From NCBI GenBank assembly GCA_964019165.1, contig OZ025280.1, positions 12,022,428-12,086,427 on the forward strand: a stretch of 64,000 bases of DNA, given 5' to 3'. The position numbers and the translations under genes were made by a program. Position 1 is the first letter of the stretch. Each line of letters opens with the position of its first letter. This DNA is from Mastigias papua (lineage: Eukaryota; Cnidaria; Scyphozoa; Rhizostomeae; Mastigiidae). Below are positions 23,685-35,855 of the stretch, piece after piece. The notes beneath the pieces are model-generated. The model did no database searches and was not told the origin of the DNA. It saw nothing but the letters and a program-made list of their open reading frames with translations.

Positions 23685-24698
23685 CAGTGCTTCCACTTTT
23701 GCTAATTCAAATTTCCTTCTATTTTCCTTGTTTTGGGTAAAATCTCCTTACCAAGCTGTACAAATTTCCTTACGATTTCCTTCTACATAGGTTTGCAGTA
23801 AAAACACTTAAAACAGCATATAGTTTGTTGTAAAATGCTGTCATATTTCATGTAACATTAAATGGCATAGGTCCTACAGTTGATACTTCCCTTTCACAAA
23901 TACAAGGTTGCCACCAACTCAGGGAATGCAAGGAAAATCAGGGAAACTTATGTTTAATCAGGGAAAACCAAGAAGGAGAGATTTTTCAAAAAGTCAAATG
24001 AATTATGGAAGCTTGGAGTTTTGCACACAGTTCTATGTTTTATAGAACAAAAAGTTTAATGGCCAAAAATAAGGCTGATATTCTTTAAATGCCATGTCTG
24101 TCCAAGAAACGATAAAATCCCTAATTGAGGGTTATAATAATAGTAGGGAGAATCCGCGGGAAATGAGCAGGACTTCACTCAGAATGTCAGGGAAATTCAG
24201 GTAATTACTGGTGGCAACCCTGAAATAGAAATGGTATGCATACACACTACAAGTCGAGTCAGGAATGCCTTGTCATGAGTTGCTACAGTGGGGGTAGTGG
24301 GTATTGCCCCAATAGTTCATTACTAGTTTACATGGAGATACCCTACACTACAAAGTTTATTCATTGGTTCAACATGCTTCAGAGAGAACAACAGAAGAGA
24401 GCTTGAGGGGATATAGCCACCAACTCAAAGGTTTTAGAACTTGTTTCAGAGTTTAAGTAGTAGCTCTAGTACCCTGCTAACACTTTCTTAGCTGCTCTGT
24501 CTGAAGAGCCAGTCACCATCAGAATTTTTCTGATGCTGATACAATAATCTACAACTTATTTGTTGAATTCCTTTTTAATTCCTTACTCGCTTCAACATTT
24601 CCTTCTTTTTTCCTTACAATTTTCGTTTCCTTTTTTTATCCTTCCAAATGGCAAAACTTCCTTACAGTAAGGAAATTTCCTTACAAGTGGAAGCGCTG
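23685..24698. mobile_element. hAT-type non-autonomous element, 1014 bp
   Basis: Ends CAGTGCTTCCACTTTTG and, inverted, CAGCGCTTCCACTTGTAAG. Flanked by a perfect 8-bp duplication GTCATAAC (23677-23684 and 24699-24706). The interior is rich in TTTCCTT/AAGGAAA and holds a nested MITE at 23903. No transposase frame. Confidence 0.88.
23903..24222. mobile_element. Nested hAT-like MITE, 320 bp
   Basis: Ends CAAGGTTGCCACCA and, inverted, CAGGGTTGCCACCA, followed by several CAGGGAAA repeats facing inward. A clean target duplication was not found. It lies within the 1014-bp element. Confidence 0.6.
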
Positions 24699-24706
24699 GT
24701 CATAAC

Positions 24707-26529
24707 ATAAATCTATTGTTATAACAGAGCTATATACCTGTCTGATTTAGGAAAAGTGACAGCCAGGCTCAATGGCAGGGACTTTCAGTCACCTCACCAA
24801 TCAAAGTAACGTGTTGATGAGGAATAAACGAGTCACAAAAAAAGTATAGAAATCTGAATGAGTATGGACCTCTGTTGTCTCTTCTGGGTTCTACAACAAT
24901 AGCTAACCAGCATTAATTATTCAGTGTACGAAAAGCATCTTGGTAACTTCTTTGTCTTGTAATTCTCCACATCATAAGTTAAGCTAAAACATCATAGTTG
25001 TGGAATCTCAACAGTACTGCTTATAGTACGTCATTTTGGGACCCCAGTATGAGTTTCAATGGAAGCCTCTGCACCCCATACTTCTCCAGCCAGTAGGGCA
25101 ATGACTGTAGCAACTTTGATATTTGCTGACACAGCCTTGAGAAAAGTGTTTTACCTATATTTCAAATTTCCTATTATATTGTGAAAACATGAAATATCTG
25201 TTAAACAAACATTTAAGTTTGCACACAAATGGAATGGTTTAGAAACAAATGACCATTATTTTAAAAAAATTTCAAAAGTTTGAAAAAGTATACTAACATT
25301 TGGTGATTCTCAGATATAATGTCTGTTACAACTATAAAAATATCAATAAGTCTAAGAACAAGTAAAAGTTCTCAGTTGCCGTGGAAATAAAACTTGATTA
25401 TACTGAGCTAAAAGTCTTTTTGAGTAACTTGAAAGTAAATACAAATTTGAGGCATAACATAGCAAATTTCATAGAGCTTTAATGACCGCCCTAATAAAGA
25501 TGTAAAAGTTTCTTTATGTAAGCACATGTTGCCTCATTTTCACTTAACACTTACAGGTGGAAACAAAGCGAAATTTTTAATGATCAGAACATAATCTATG
25601 ATTTTATTCATTGATTAAAATTGACTAAATTATTGCTTGCTACCAACTGTAAACAATTACTTTCTGAAACATCAAAATAATCCATGACAATCTGTATACA
25701 TTCTGTTTGAGTGTAGAGACTTGAAAAACATTGGCACACCCTACAGGTGACACTAAAGTTGTAGCAGTAATAAACTGTAACTAAGCGATATTTAAAATGA
25801 AATGGTACAGAAAAATTAAGTAATGTCATTTCACTTCTCCTCTCTGTTGTATTTTTTTATGTTATCTAAGGGCCTCAAAATTCATTACAATTGTGGGTGA
25901 CCTTTGACAGACTGCAAGATTTAGGCAGGTGTGGTACCATGAATTCTCTAATAAGGCCTGACTAGTTACTAAATAAGTTCTTTAGCAATTTTGATTGTTA
26001 TTGGGAGAGTAGAAGGGGGCAGTGGCGTACTTTATCAAAATGTCATTCTGGCACAAACTTCCTTGCATTGATGCAAAGATGACAAAAAATGTGACTGTTA
26101 GCTTTCTTTCTGGAAAGTGCAATATAACAAACCTTTCAGAAAGTTTTGAAGCTACAGTAAAGTAGTACTGCCATCAGCCAGAGTTAGAATCACTTAGAGT
26201 GAAAACGAAATAGATTCACGATTTTTCTTGGAAGCAATGCAATTGTCAATTAAGGTAGAAGTAGGCCTCTTATGATCAGTTGAAGTTATGGTTTCATTAC
26301 CTGAGAGTTTTTAGTAACTAAATACAGCTCTTGGAGTACAGTTATTGGAAAGAAGGTACACACCAGGTCACAGATGGAAAGAACAATTTGAAATGTTTTA
26401 AAATATTGATTTTGTCAACAAACTTTTTTCAGGAAGTTAAGATACTTCGCTATAGTCATAATTCAACTGAATGAGCATGGCTAGCAATTAGTCTTAATAT
26501 GTGGAGCAAATTAGTAAGTAGTCAAAACG
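24707..26529. other. Unassigned AT-rich DNA
   Basis: One CAGTGGCGTACTT sequence at 26022 resembles a hAT end without a recognised partner. No gene or other repeat assigned. Confidence 0.4.
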
Positions 26530-26836
26530 TAAAGCCTGGTTTCCATATAGCCATAAGATGCCGTAAGCAACCGGCGGCACTTGCCTGTACTGTGGGTAAA
26601 GGCATTTAACCCTGGTTTCCATATAGCCGTAAGATGCAGTAAGCTACCGGCGGCACTGGCCTCTACCATGGGTAAAGGCATTTAAGCCTGGTTTCCATAT
26701 AGCCGTAAGATGCCGTAAGCTACCGGCGGCACTTGCCTGTACCGTGGGTACAGGCATTTAAGCCTGGTTTCCATATAGCCATAAGATGCCGTAAGCTACC
26801 GGCGGCACTTCCTGTACCGTGGGTAAAGGCATTTAG
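26530..26836. repeat. Four tandem 76-77 bp copies of a Harbinger-like terminus
   Basis: Each unit runs from one TAA to the next (26530, 26607, 26683 and 26759). It starts TAA(A)GCCTGGTTTCCAT or a one-base variant and includes GCTACCGGCGGCACT and GGGTAAAGGCATT. The start matches the terminal inverted repeat of the Harbinger element at 47945 (AGCCTGGTTCACAC). The repeat period thus coincides with the TAA target site plus one terminus. Confidence 0.85.
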
Positions 26837-27075
26837 AAGTGTATGGAAACCACTTTTCGAATTGCCTGTACCGTTGGTTCCGGTAGCTTCTGCCATCCCA
26901 AATTATATGGAAACCACTTCTGTAAGTGCCGCCGGCAGCCATAGCCATGCTACTTCAGGTACTGCAACCATCCTGAAAAGTTGAAGTATTTCAACTTTTC
27001 TCGATCCTTACAGCATGGTACCGGCTGCTGCTACCACAAAATGTTATATGGAAACGCTCTTCTTGCCGGTATCTA
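26837..27075. repeat. Degenerate inverted pieces of the 76-bp array
   Basis: TATGGAAACCACTT occurs at about 26842 and 26912, and TATATGGAAACGC at about 27044. AGTGCCGCCGGCAGCC near 26925 is the inverse of the array's CCGGCGGCACT. Together with the array this forms a large imperfect palindrome. Confidence 0.6.
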
Positions 27076-27451
27076 TGTAGAACTGAGCTCGCTATTGTTC
27101 TGCTTTGTTAATACAACCACTTCACGACAAGCCCTTGAAATCATACGTCTTTCACTGTCAATAACTGCTACTGTTTACGTGTAGTTGCTGCTACCACTTA
27201 TGGTTTGTTTTGATGTCCTTCCATATGAATACTGATTTACAGGCCTGCTGATTTATGTTCAGAAGCCAATGTAGTTCATTTACTTAATTTTGACATCTTT
27301 AGTTGTGACGGAGCGAAATCAATACCGTGGTTTGATCTTTGCATTGCGTATGTGATGTAACACTTTCATCTTCAAAGCGAGATTGTAGCAGAAAATGGCA
27401 TTCCACACGAACCGACGTATTTGGTACTTTAACAAAAGGTAGCAAACAATC
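27076..27451. other. Nothing recognised
   Basis: AT-rich sequence without repeat ends or coding signal. Confidence 0.4.
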
Positions 27452-27780
27452 CAGGGGTGGCGCCAGGAATTTTCCGATGGGGGGCTGACTCTTCCGACGA
27501 GGGGGCTAAAATATGGTGTTTAGAGTACTATAAATGCCAAAAATCTCCGAACAAATCGTGTTTCGCCTTCCAACAGGGCTAGCATGCTCCAACGGGGGGC
27601 AAACACCAGTCAAATGTGAAATTTAACTACCTTAGAGTGTTGTAGATCAGCAAGGCCGCAAATGATAAATAAAGCAGCAAGACAAACACTTTATACATTT
27701 GATTGTGATAACATTAAGTATGAAATAAGCTCTCAGAATGTGTATCACGTGATTCCTCTAGTGAAAATTTGCCACCCCTG
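27452..27780. mobile_element. hAT-type MITE, inverted relative of the 23216 copy
   Basis: Starts CAGGGGTGGCGCCAGG and ends GCCACCCCTG. The first 150 bp align with the reverse complement of 23216-23402; the remainder is unrelated AT-rich filler. Flanks AAACAATC and AAAGACAG are a poor match, so the true right end may lie elsewhere. Confidence 0.6.
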
Positions 27781-28498
27781 AAAGACAGGCCTGGCTATGG
27801 GCTTGTTGCAATATAGCATTAAAGTAAATTCACCATCATTCTTTGTACCAGGAAGGAAGAAATAACCATCCAACCCAGCTTCGTAGAATTTTAAAGACTA
27901 TGAAGCAATCAGCATTCTACAAGCAAGATACAAAAAGTATTGAGGATATGTACATAGAAAATGTCATTGAAAGAGACCCCAATTTCCTTTGTTCCTTTTC
28001 AATTTTCCTATGTTTCCTTGTTATATTGATAGATTAAACATGTTTCCCTGTTGCTTGAGAGGTGTAGAAATTTGGACCTGGCTCCATTCTAGCGTTCATG
28101 AAAAAATCAGGAAGTACTATACAGCATAATATGCACATGGATAGGAGTGATGTAAATGGACGTGAAAGTAAAGAAAGAACTCAGTATGAAGGGCAGTTCT
28201 TGCGCACCTGTCTCTCCGTGAAAGAGGGCAGATGGGGAAGCTGTCCCTTACCCCCCAGTGTAGGTATCCCTGGGGATCAGCTAGCACAGTCAGCTGGCAG
28301 GACCATATGTTATGAAGGAGAAGTAAAGAACAATTGAGGTCATTGACCTCAAGTGATACAAGTTGATCCACTTCGTTTAAGTCTTATAGAAAAACACGTA
28401 TTCCATTTAACATTGAAAATGATGGAATCTGGAACTTTTATCTTAACCTTATATCTTTATTACCTTTTATCTTTTTTTGCCTTTCAGTGAAATTGATT
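27781..28498. other. Nothing recognised
   Basis: Short random frames only. AGGTCATTGACCT near 28336 is a small palindrome. Confidence 0.4.
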
Positions 28499-28963
28499 CA
28501 GAGGCAGAAATGGTAGGGGTGTGGGGGCAAGAGCCCCCTGGTTAGAAATTGTCAGCAAATCAAATAGTTTGTTGGCTAATCTAGATGAATTTTTAGCTAA
28601 ACGTTCCTGAAAATAGATAGAAAAATAGAATTTTCCGGTTATTTCAAACGATTTTAGCTAATTTAAACTTGGGGCTGGCGCAATAGTAAACAATTTTCAC
28701 TATTAGATGTCATGCCATATCCCCTGTTATGCTTTACAAGTCTTATTTCTGTGGTGAAGGCATTTTTTCCGAAAGATTCTCAATACATAAGTGTTAAAGT
28801 CTTGTTTGTTTGAAAAAAAATTTATGCCTTTTGTAACGAAGCTTCATCTGACATACCCAGGATAGCTTATGACGTCACACTGCTGGTACAGAAGCAAAAT
28901 GGTTTGTTGGTTCAGTGTCTTGCCACCCCCCTCCCCCCAAACAATTCTCAATTTCTGCCACTG
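28499..28963. mobile_element. hAT-type MITE, 465 bp
   Basis: Ends CAGAGGCAGAAAT and, inverted, CAGTGGCAGAAAT, each followed by a G-rich block (GGGGGCAAGAG and GGGGTGGCAAGAC). Flanks AATTGATT and AATCAAGT agree at 5 of 8 positions. Part of the interior resembles 7005-7055. Confidence 0.6.
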
Positions 28964-29047
28964 AATCAAGTCAGCTCGATCACTGTACTGTTCTTGTGCT
29001 AAAAGTTAGATGGTGTTGCAAGTTGCAAAAGTTAATGATACTACTTC

Positions 29048-29091
29048 TAAAGCATTGCACCATGTATCGGATACACGGTGCAATGGCTTTA
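29048..29091. repeat. Short hairpin, stem about 20 bp
   Basis: TAAAGCATTGCACCATGTAT pairs with ATACACGGTGCAATGGCTTT around a loop of about 4 nt, with one bulge and one mismatch or G-T pair. Confidence 0.75.
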
Positions 29092-29551
29092 ACAGTCCTG
29101 ACAATCATTCTGCTTCAGGCAACAGCTGCAAGATCATAAACAATTGCGCTGCACAACTTACAAATTAAACGGGCAATCATTTTACAATGTGTGTTGCAAT
29201 GGTGCTGAAAGTCTAAATCTGTTGTGATTTTAAAGTAAAGCAAATTGAAATAGGATGGGTCCTTTAACTATGGGAGCATATAGAGCCCCTTAGCACTGGC
29301 ATGCATTGGCCCCTGCAGAGGCATATTTCCCTTATAATTAAAGTGCTAAAAGTGCTGTACCAGGAACGCGGGAGTCACAGCGAGGCACTAGGTGGGCTGA
29401 AGTGTGGAGATGGGCATTTTTGGGTGAATATTAAATCCCTTTGATTAGAAGCCTCCTCCATGCAGAAACCGAAATTATCGAGTACCTCAAGCAAACTTTT
29501 CTCTGATGACAGCCAGTTGAACAAACTCCCTCTCAACAAACTTGATAAACG

Positions 29552-29607
29552 AGCTGTCTACCCAGCTTTGATATCCTTAGAAGGAAGTCAAAGCTGGATA
29601 GACAGTT
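29552..29607. repeat. 20-bp stem hairpin with 16-nt loop
   Basis: AGCTGTCTACCCAGCTTTGA pairs with TCAAAGCTGGATAGACAGTT with two or three mismatches. Confidence 0.75.
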
Positions 29608-31280
29608 GCATTGTATACAAGCTGTAATGTCTTATATGAGCAGTTAGCAGTAATCGATTGACCATGATAGTTTAACCAGGTTTTTATTCTCAAAGGTGCT
29701 GGTTTTAGGGGCCAGTCAGTATCATTGTAGGGTAAGGACTGGAAGATGTTTGCTATGAAAATTTTGTGGGCTTGACTAGGGGTCACCAAACAAAGTGTTG
29801 CAACGATGGGGCCATTAAATGTAACCTCAAGCTTGCTCTACCATATATCAAATCAAACTGCTATCTAACTTTCCTGCAATACCTATATAAGTTAGACTTC
29901 CCTGTCTTTGTCATCATTGTCACTGTTTATTTAACGCTGAATTTATATAAGTATAGATAGATCACATACAAAACTGCTGAACTGGGAGTGGTTGCTAAGG
30001 TACATGGTATTAGGTTTTTACATACGAGGACAGGGGGATCATGAACAATTAGAGATTCAGTGGTTCCTTGAAAAGGTAACTGATGCTTCCTAGCAAGTAA
30101 TAACTTTGGCAAATCCTCTGCACCTGACAATTTTAAAGAGTAGTGAGCGTCAAAGAGAGACTGCCTCCTAGGATCATCAGTCCAATGTTTTCTACTTATG
30201 GAAAAGGTGGCATCTCATTGGTTTCTAAACACAATGAAGTGACTTCTCATTACGCAATGACTGTAACAAAACTTGGGTTGTAATCTTCAAGCATGAAAAC
30301 TGCTAAAAGTGGAACGTCGCCTCGCACTACTTTGTACTCACACACGACTGTAATCATATTATCTTCGGGTAGATGAAGAGGAGACTTCCCAGCGGCGTAT
30401 TTCTAATCGGTGGACTTTAGTATCCACAATTGTGCTGGTAACAACGGTATGATAATGTTAAAATTTTAATTTATGAGCAACTTTTCAGAAACACAGTAAA
30501 AGCCACTTTCCATTAAGAAAAGTGTGAGTGAAATATGACAAAATTCGGATTACTCAATATTCACTACTATTTCATAGATTCCCAGTACAGTTAATTAAGT
30601 GAAGTTAAATTTTTCACATTTTGCTTCCGCACAAAGCAGGCGAGTCACTTAGAGAAAGGTTGATGACATTTAGTCTATTGATATTCCTCCATATGCATGT
30701 GGAGCTTTCATTCAATGGCATAATGGTGTCAAAATGACATGACACAATGGTACCAATTTCCAATGATCCATATTCAGCCCATATATAAAGGGACATTAAC
30801 TACTATTATGATATCTCTTACCACTACATAGTGTTATTACATGAGGGCTCATCTAAAGTATGTTATGAAAGAATACAATGTCGTTTAGTATGATTTCTCT
30901 CAAAGGCTACAATATTCTCCATTCGTTATCCATGTAGTAAATATATCACTGACCTACTATGTTTTCAAATACACCTTTTTTTATCTGAATAATGTTCATA
31001 AAATGCTGAGGCTCAAAGTTACTAAAATGTATGAATACTTTTAGAAAAAAGCAACTCAGAATCGTTGTGTATTCGTGTTGCTCCTTTTACATAACTTTTT
31101 GCTTTATTGATACAATATCGCTTGTTCTGTTCCGCTTTCATTTTGTTTTTTACTGAAGTAGGACATCAATAAAGATTTGATTTTAGTCTTTTCATCTTCA
31201 GGTGAGTTAAAACTATGAACCTAAGGCTCAAAAATCTAAACATTTAGGGATACTGCGCTGGGGCTTTCCAAAGTAAGGGT
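29608..31280. other. Unassigned AT-rich DNA
   Basis: No domain, repeat terminus or RNA gene was recognised. Confidence 0.4.
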
Positions 31281-31289
31281 GTGGAAACC

Positions 31290-31703
31290 ATCGGTCATTA
31301 TTTGACTTGAAACCATCTTCTTGACAGAGTCCAGTCTAAAGCTATCCGTCTCATCAACAATCCAAACCTCACTAAGTCTCTACAGTCTCTCTCCCATCGT
31401 TGTCTTGTTGTAGATCTTTCCATTGTCTACTGCTATTTTTATGGACGTTGCTCTCAGTAAATCAAGAATATTATTCCTGATCCAATGAGGTGTGTTCAAA
31501 CCACCAGAAGCTCTACCCATTTACACCCTTTCCAAGGTACACTACCTAATCCACGAACTCTAGCTCACAAAGTATCTTTCATTCCAAGAACCTCTCAACT
31601 ATGGAACTCATTGCCACCCACTACTTTCCCTGAATCCTACAAATTGTCATCTTTTAAATATAACATCACCAAACTTGATCTTGTCTCCCTTTCTACTTAA
31701 CCT
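31290..31703 (+). pseudogene. LINE reverse-transcriptase C-terminal fragment
   Basis: Read across one or two frame breaks, the translation contains LLDRVQSKAIRLINNP, then LSHRR, then an intact 71-residue stretch with IPRTSQLWNSLPP and FPESYKLSSFK. This order (QxKAxRLI, HRR, TxR, SFxPRTSxLWNSLP, FPxxYxLxxFK) is the typical C-terminal end of Jockey/CR1-type LINE ORF2, downstream of the polymerase fingers and palm. The polymerase and endonuclease domains are missing, so this is a 5'-truncated copy on the plus strand. Its family differs from the LINE at 38.8-43.0 kb, whose C-terminus is different. Confidence 0.8.
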
Positions 31704-31738
31704 TCCCCATTGTTTCAGTTGTTCCTTTGTCGGGGAAA

Positions 31739-31816
31739 TTTAGTACGCAATGTCAGGGAAAGGCTGTATGGCTTTGTTATAGGCCATACGGCCTTTCCCT
31801 GACATTACATACTAAA
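31739..31816. repeat. 78-nt near-perfect hairpin (34-bp stem, 10-nt loop)
   Basis: TTTAGTACGCAATGTCAGGG... pairs with ...CCCTGACATTACATACTAAA around the loop TTTGTTATAG. The stem has about three mismatches. It starts about 35 bp after the stop of the LINE fragment. Candidates are a minimal palindromic MITE or a small-RNA precursor. Confidence 0.85.
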
Positions 31817-34800
31817 AAAATAGAAAAAGAACATTTGGCAGCATTTCAGTTAATTTTTATTGCTACACCCCCACTCAAAAGTGTTTCGGCACACCACTGA
31901 TATTAAGTCTTAGCAACAAATTAAAAATTCTCGTATAAAACAGTGTATTTTTCCTTTCCATTTTCCCACAATGATAGAAGATAAAGAGCATTAACTATCG
32001 TTGCGATTAATTCCATCTCATAAAAGTAAATGTACAGTTCAAACAGGACTGTGTCAGGAACGTATTTGTATTAATTTGGGCCACAAGCATGAAAAGGACA
32101 AATAGTAAGGCAATGTTTTCTCAAACTGCGGCAATCAAGTGTGCTATGGTGAGTCAGTTTCAGGGGCTCGGAGGCTCTGCTCACTTCACCCGTATGATTC
32201 GTGACGTCATGCTGTACTTTGCCAGTTTGTACACTAATGTAGTATATAGTTTATACGTATCTCTTGAATTTAAGAAAAAGAAAGTAAAATGTATTATTCC
32301 AACAACGAAGGCCTTAATGACTGCATGTATGGAACCAGGGACGCCTGCAGCATGTGGGCAGCAGGGGTGGTCGTCTCCCTGCCCTCAGTCTACAGGGGCC
32401 AAGGGGGCAAGATTTTCCATTTTGCGAGATACATTTGGGTATTCTTTCTGTAATATATTTACAACAAAAGCTCCTAAAACTGCCTTTTCCGGGCATCTGG
32501 GAGTCCTAATAGTACACATTTTCCTCTTGGCCCAACCATGATGGACCCTCTCAGTAGACAATGGGTGTGAGAGACTCGTGTAAAACTTCATTATGTTATG
32601 GAAGCATTGTTGTAAGCCCTCCATCCCATGTCGTTAATACTTATGTTCAAAGAGAGACATAAATGGCAAGACCATGGATGGATTTGATGGGGAGTGTAGG
32701 GGGTGCGACACCACCCAATGTGTTTGCTCCATTCGGTACTTCTGCAATAATGTCATACCATTCGGTAAAATTTGCAATACAGCCTTACGTTTCGGTAAAT
32801 TCTGCAATAGTTGTATACCCAGTGGCAGCTTTTTTCAGACTAGCAAGTTTGTTTATGTTATCAGACTGGATCTCAGGCTTAACAAGAGCTTCAAAGTCAT
32901 CAATAGTTGAAATGTATTAGGAGCCAGTACTTTATAGTATTTGGCCACTGGAATAGTATTTGCAGTAACAAGAGAAAACAGGGCCTTTAATAAGTCTTTT
33001 ACGATGCTCTCTTCATTGGACTTTTTTCGAAAGTATCCACAGCAAATTCACCAAGAAAAATGCTTACTGAACGAGAGCTCTTGGTGCAGTAATCGATATT
33101 GTATCTGGTGGAAAGACATTACTACACTTCTTTCGTATCGGTTTATTGTTGTATAAAACACGGAAATTTTTGCGAATGCCAAGCAAATCTCACTAGCGTT
33201 TGGATAAGGAATTAATGTACTACCACTTTTTCCAAAATTTGAGAATAATGAATTAGGGATCAATGATGACCATAAGTTCTATCCTACTTGCCAAAAGGCT
33301 TTTTCCGACAGTCTAGAGGGCGTTGCCTCAAACACTTTTTCACTCGCTCTACTTGCGTGGTCAAATCTATCTTTCCATGTATAATGCTGTTAACATATGA
33401 CTCATAGAATTTTTAATTGTGCACACACTTATAAGACAATTAGCCTTTACCCACAAGTGAAGTACTCCTATTTTTTGCATTGTTGCATGATATGCTATTA
33501 GCTATCCCCTGTCTGACTTTTTCAGGCCACCACTGTTGGTGCTGTTGGTAAACTCCAAAATTTCAAATGTACACATCCCAATGATCGTTTCTTACATCCA
33601 TCCCTGGGTATGATGTCAGAATTGTATCTTTGGTGTCCTTTTGATAAATCTCGTTCCCCTGCCCTTTTATTGTGCAGGTGTCGAAAAAGTCATCTATACT
33701 ATAGCATGTTCCTCCATGCAAATGATTACATAATTGAACAACGATTGCAGAATTGGAACATTGCACCATTATTGCGAACATTGCACCATGATTGTGAAAA
33801 CTAGTTGGAACTTTGTCGATTGGACAATTTATGGATCGTACTTTCTTATTATTGCACGATCTTTTGTAGTGCACTTATTATGAAGTAATTTGGTTTTAAT
33901 AGTTAGTTAGTTGTTTGAAGAAGTAGCACAAGAATAGCTGAGATAGATGAAAGTCACTCTGACGATATTTGCTGTGGTAAAGAGCAACAGTCATAAGTTT
34001 TTAAGCAGCCTTTTATAGATTAGTAATACTCGTACGAGAGAACTCGCGCTCTCTTCCAGGTGTTTTATCTAGAGATACTTGGGTCCTTCCAAATGCAATG
34101 TGCCACACATAAATATAATATTTTCAATAATTCATACAGGATCAAGAATCCACAAAGCAGAAGTGCAAAGACAGAAAGTTGAAGGAAGTCTACCCTCAAA
34201 GGAAGGCAGAGGTCCATCATCAGCTTGCATTTTCCTTTCTATTCTTACACTGTCAATGAAATTCTTTTAACCGTGAGATTATTCTTAGATCAGTAGCATT
34301 GAAGGTATTCAAATTCCTTCTGATGTCATACTTCATCATACGGCAATTCAAGAGCATGACAGAACAAATTATTGTGATATTGATACAGCTGTTGATATAA
34401 AAGCAGTGCCGCAGTAAATTCTTGAATTAGCTTTGATGAGGTTTACTCATTTGTGCACTTCTGCATGGTGGCATAAATGAAAGTGGAACTACTATTGCGT
34501 TTAGTCATGCAAATTTTACTCTGCCACACCATTATACTTAGCTATCAGAAGTGTCAAAAAATTTGAGTTATTGTTGTCTTTGCTATAAGTATAACATTTT
34601 CAATACTTCATCCAGGAACAAGAACCTTCAACTCAGGAATGCAGTTATTGCAAAAAGAGAGGTCATGCATATAAAGCAGTGGATGGAAGGAGAGTCTGCC
34701 TTAACTTGAGAGCAGAGGTCCATTTTCAGCTCGAGAACATTAAAAGGTCCATTGGAGAGCACAACGCCAAGGAAATGAAATGACTTTTCACGTTTTTTAA

Positions 34801-35852
34801 ATCTTTTGGGGTTATTCATTCAGTGGGTATGTATGGAGAGGAGGGGAGATCAAACTAAGAGATAGAAGTGCGTACAAATGGTTGCGTGGGGGGGAATAGC
34901 AAATCCAAGGAAGTACGCAAAAGAATTACTTTTGCATCAAATCTGTAAAATTTTCATAAGCAAGGCTTTAAATGGTACTCTTTACTTTAACCCAATTTTG
35001 ATGGTTGATCAGGCATTAGTGAATGAAAGTTATACTTTGTGTACGTGATAAAGAAATAGAGAACATCAATGAAAGCAAGGATCATGACAAAAGGTTTTTT
35101 ATGATGGATTCAAAATGCCAATCTAACATTTTGCCTATCTATGCCAAAAGGTGTTAAATTTTGCAAGGAATCCTTACAACTACTTGGCCTACTATTGAAT
35201 ACATAGTCTTGTTGTCCTGGACAATGAATTTCATTGTTTTTCATCACTTTTCTGTCTCGTTAACGTTTTAAGCTTCATTCTCTTCTCAAGTATTGACTGC
35301 ATATTTAAAACGGTTTTGCTAGAAATGGGGTGTCAGTTGTGTAAGAGCGGGATTCTTCACATGTGTATATGTGGGTATGGGGGAGAAGAAACTCAATATT
35401 TTCCTATTTTGGTCTTGAGTTCTCGATCATCACTAGTGTTGTATCAAAATTTTATTTTATTTGATATTGCATATTGTGTACTTTATAGTATTTGAATGCA
35501 ATAATTCCTAGAATACCCACCCCCTCCTTTGAATAAGTTCACGACCTAGAGCTAACTTTTTTTAAATAAACTTCCCTTTGAATAATGAGATTTAAGGCAT
35601 TTGATACTATATTAGTGCGTTATAGAGTTCCAAAAGAAAAATCCTTGTAGTTGGTTATATTCCAGGTTAAATCTTTCTATCAATAAGCACTGCAAAAACA
35701 AACAAGAGAATGCATATTGAAGGAGATGCTACTTTTCGTTAGTTAATGTCGTACCCGTATTTCATTCAATGTAAAAACCAGACGATTTACGCCTATGTCT
35801 ACGAAAAGCAAACCTGTTCCAAATCATGCTCCACCTACTCCACGAAACATGC
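31817..35852. other. Unassigned AT-rich DNA
   Basis: Apart from the small tandem repeat at 32731 I recognise nothing. The open frame of 150 codons at 32089-32541 is low-complexity and has no motif. Confidence 0.4.
32731..32820. repeat. Three tandem copies of a 30-bp repeat
   Basis: Copies start ATTCGGTACTTCTGCAATA, ATTCGGTAAAATTTGCAATA and TTTCGGTAAATTCTGCAATA. Copies two and three are closer to each other. Confidence 0.75.
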
Positions 35853-35855
35853 TAC

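Noticed and set aside
26022..26060. Further hAT MITE starting CAGTGGCGTAC
   Set aside because: No inverted partner end or target duplication was found downstream.
32089..32541. 150-codon plus-strand open frame
   Set aside because: No conserved motif, no splice or context support, and competing frames of similar length on the other strand.
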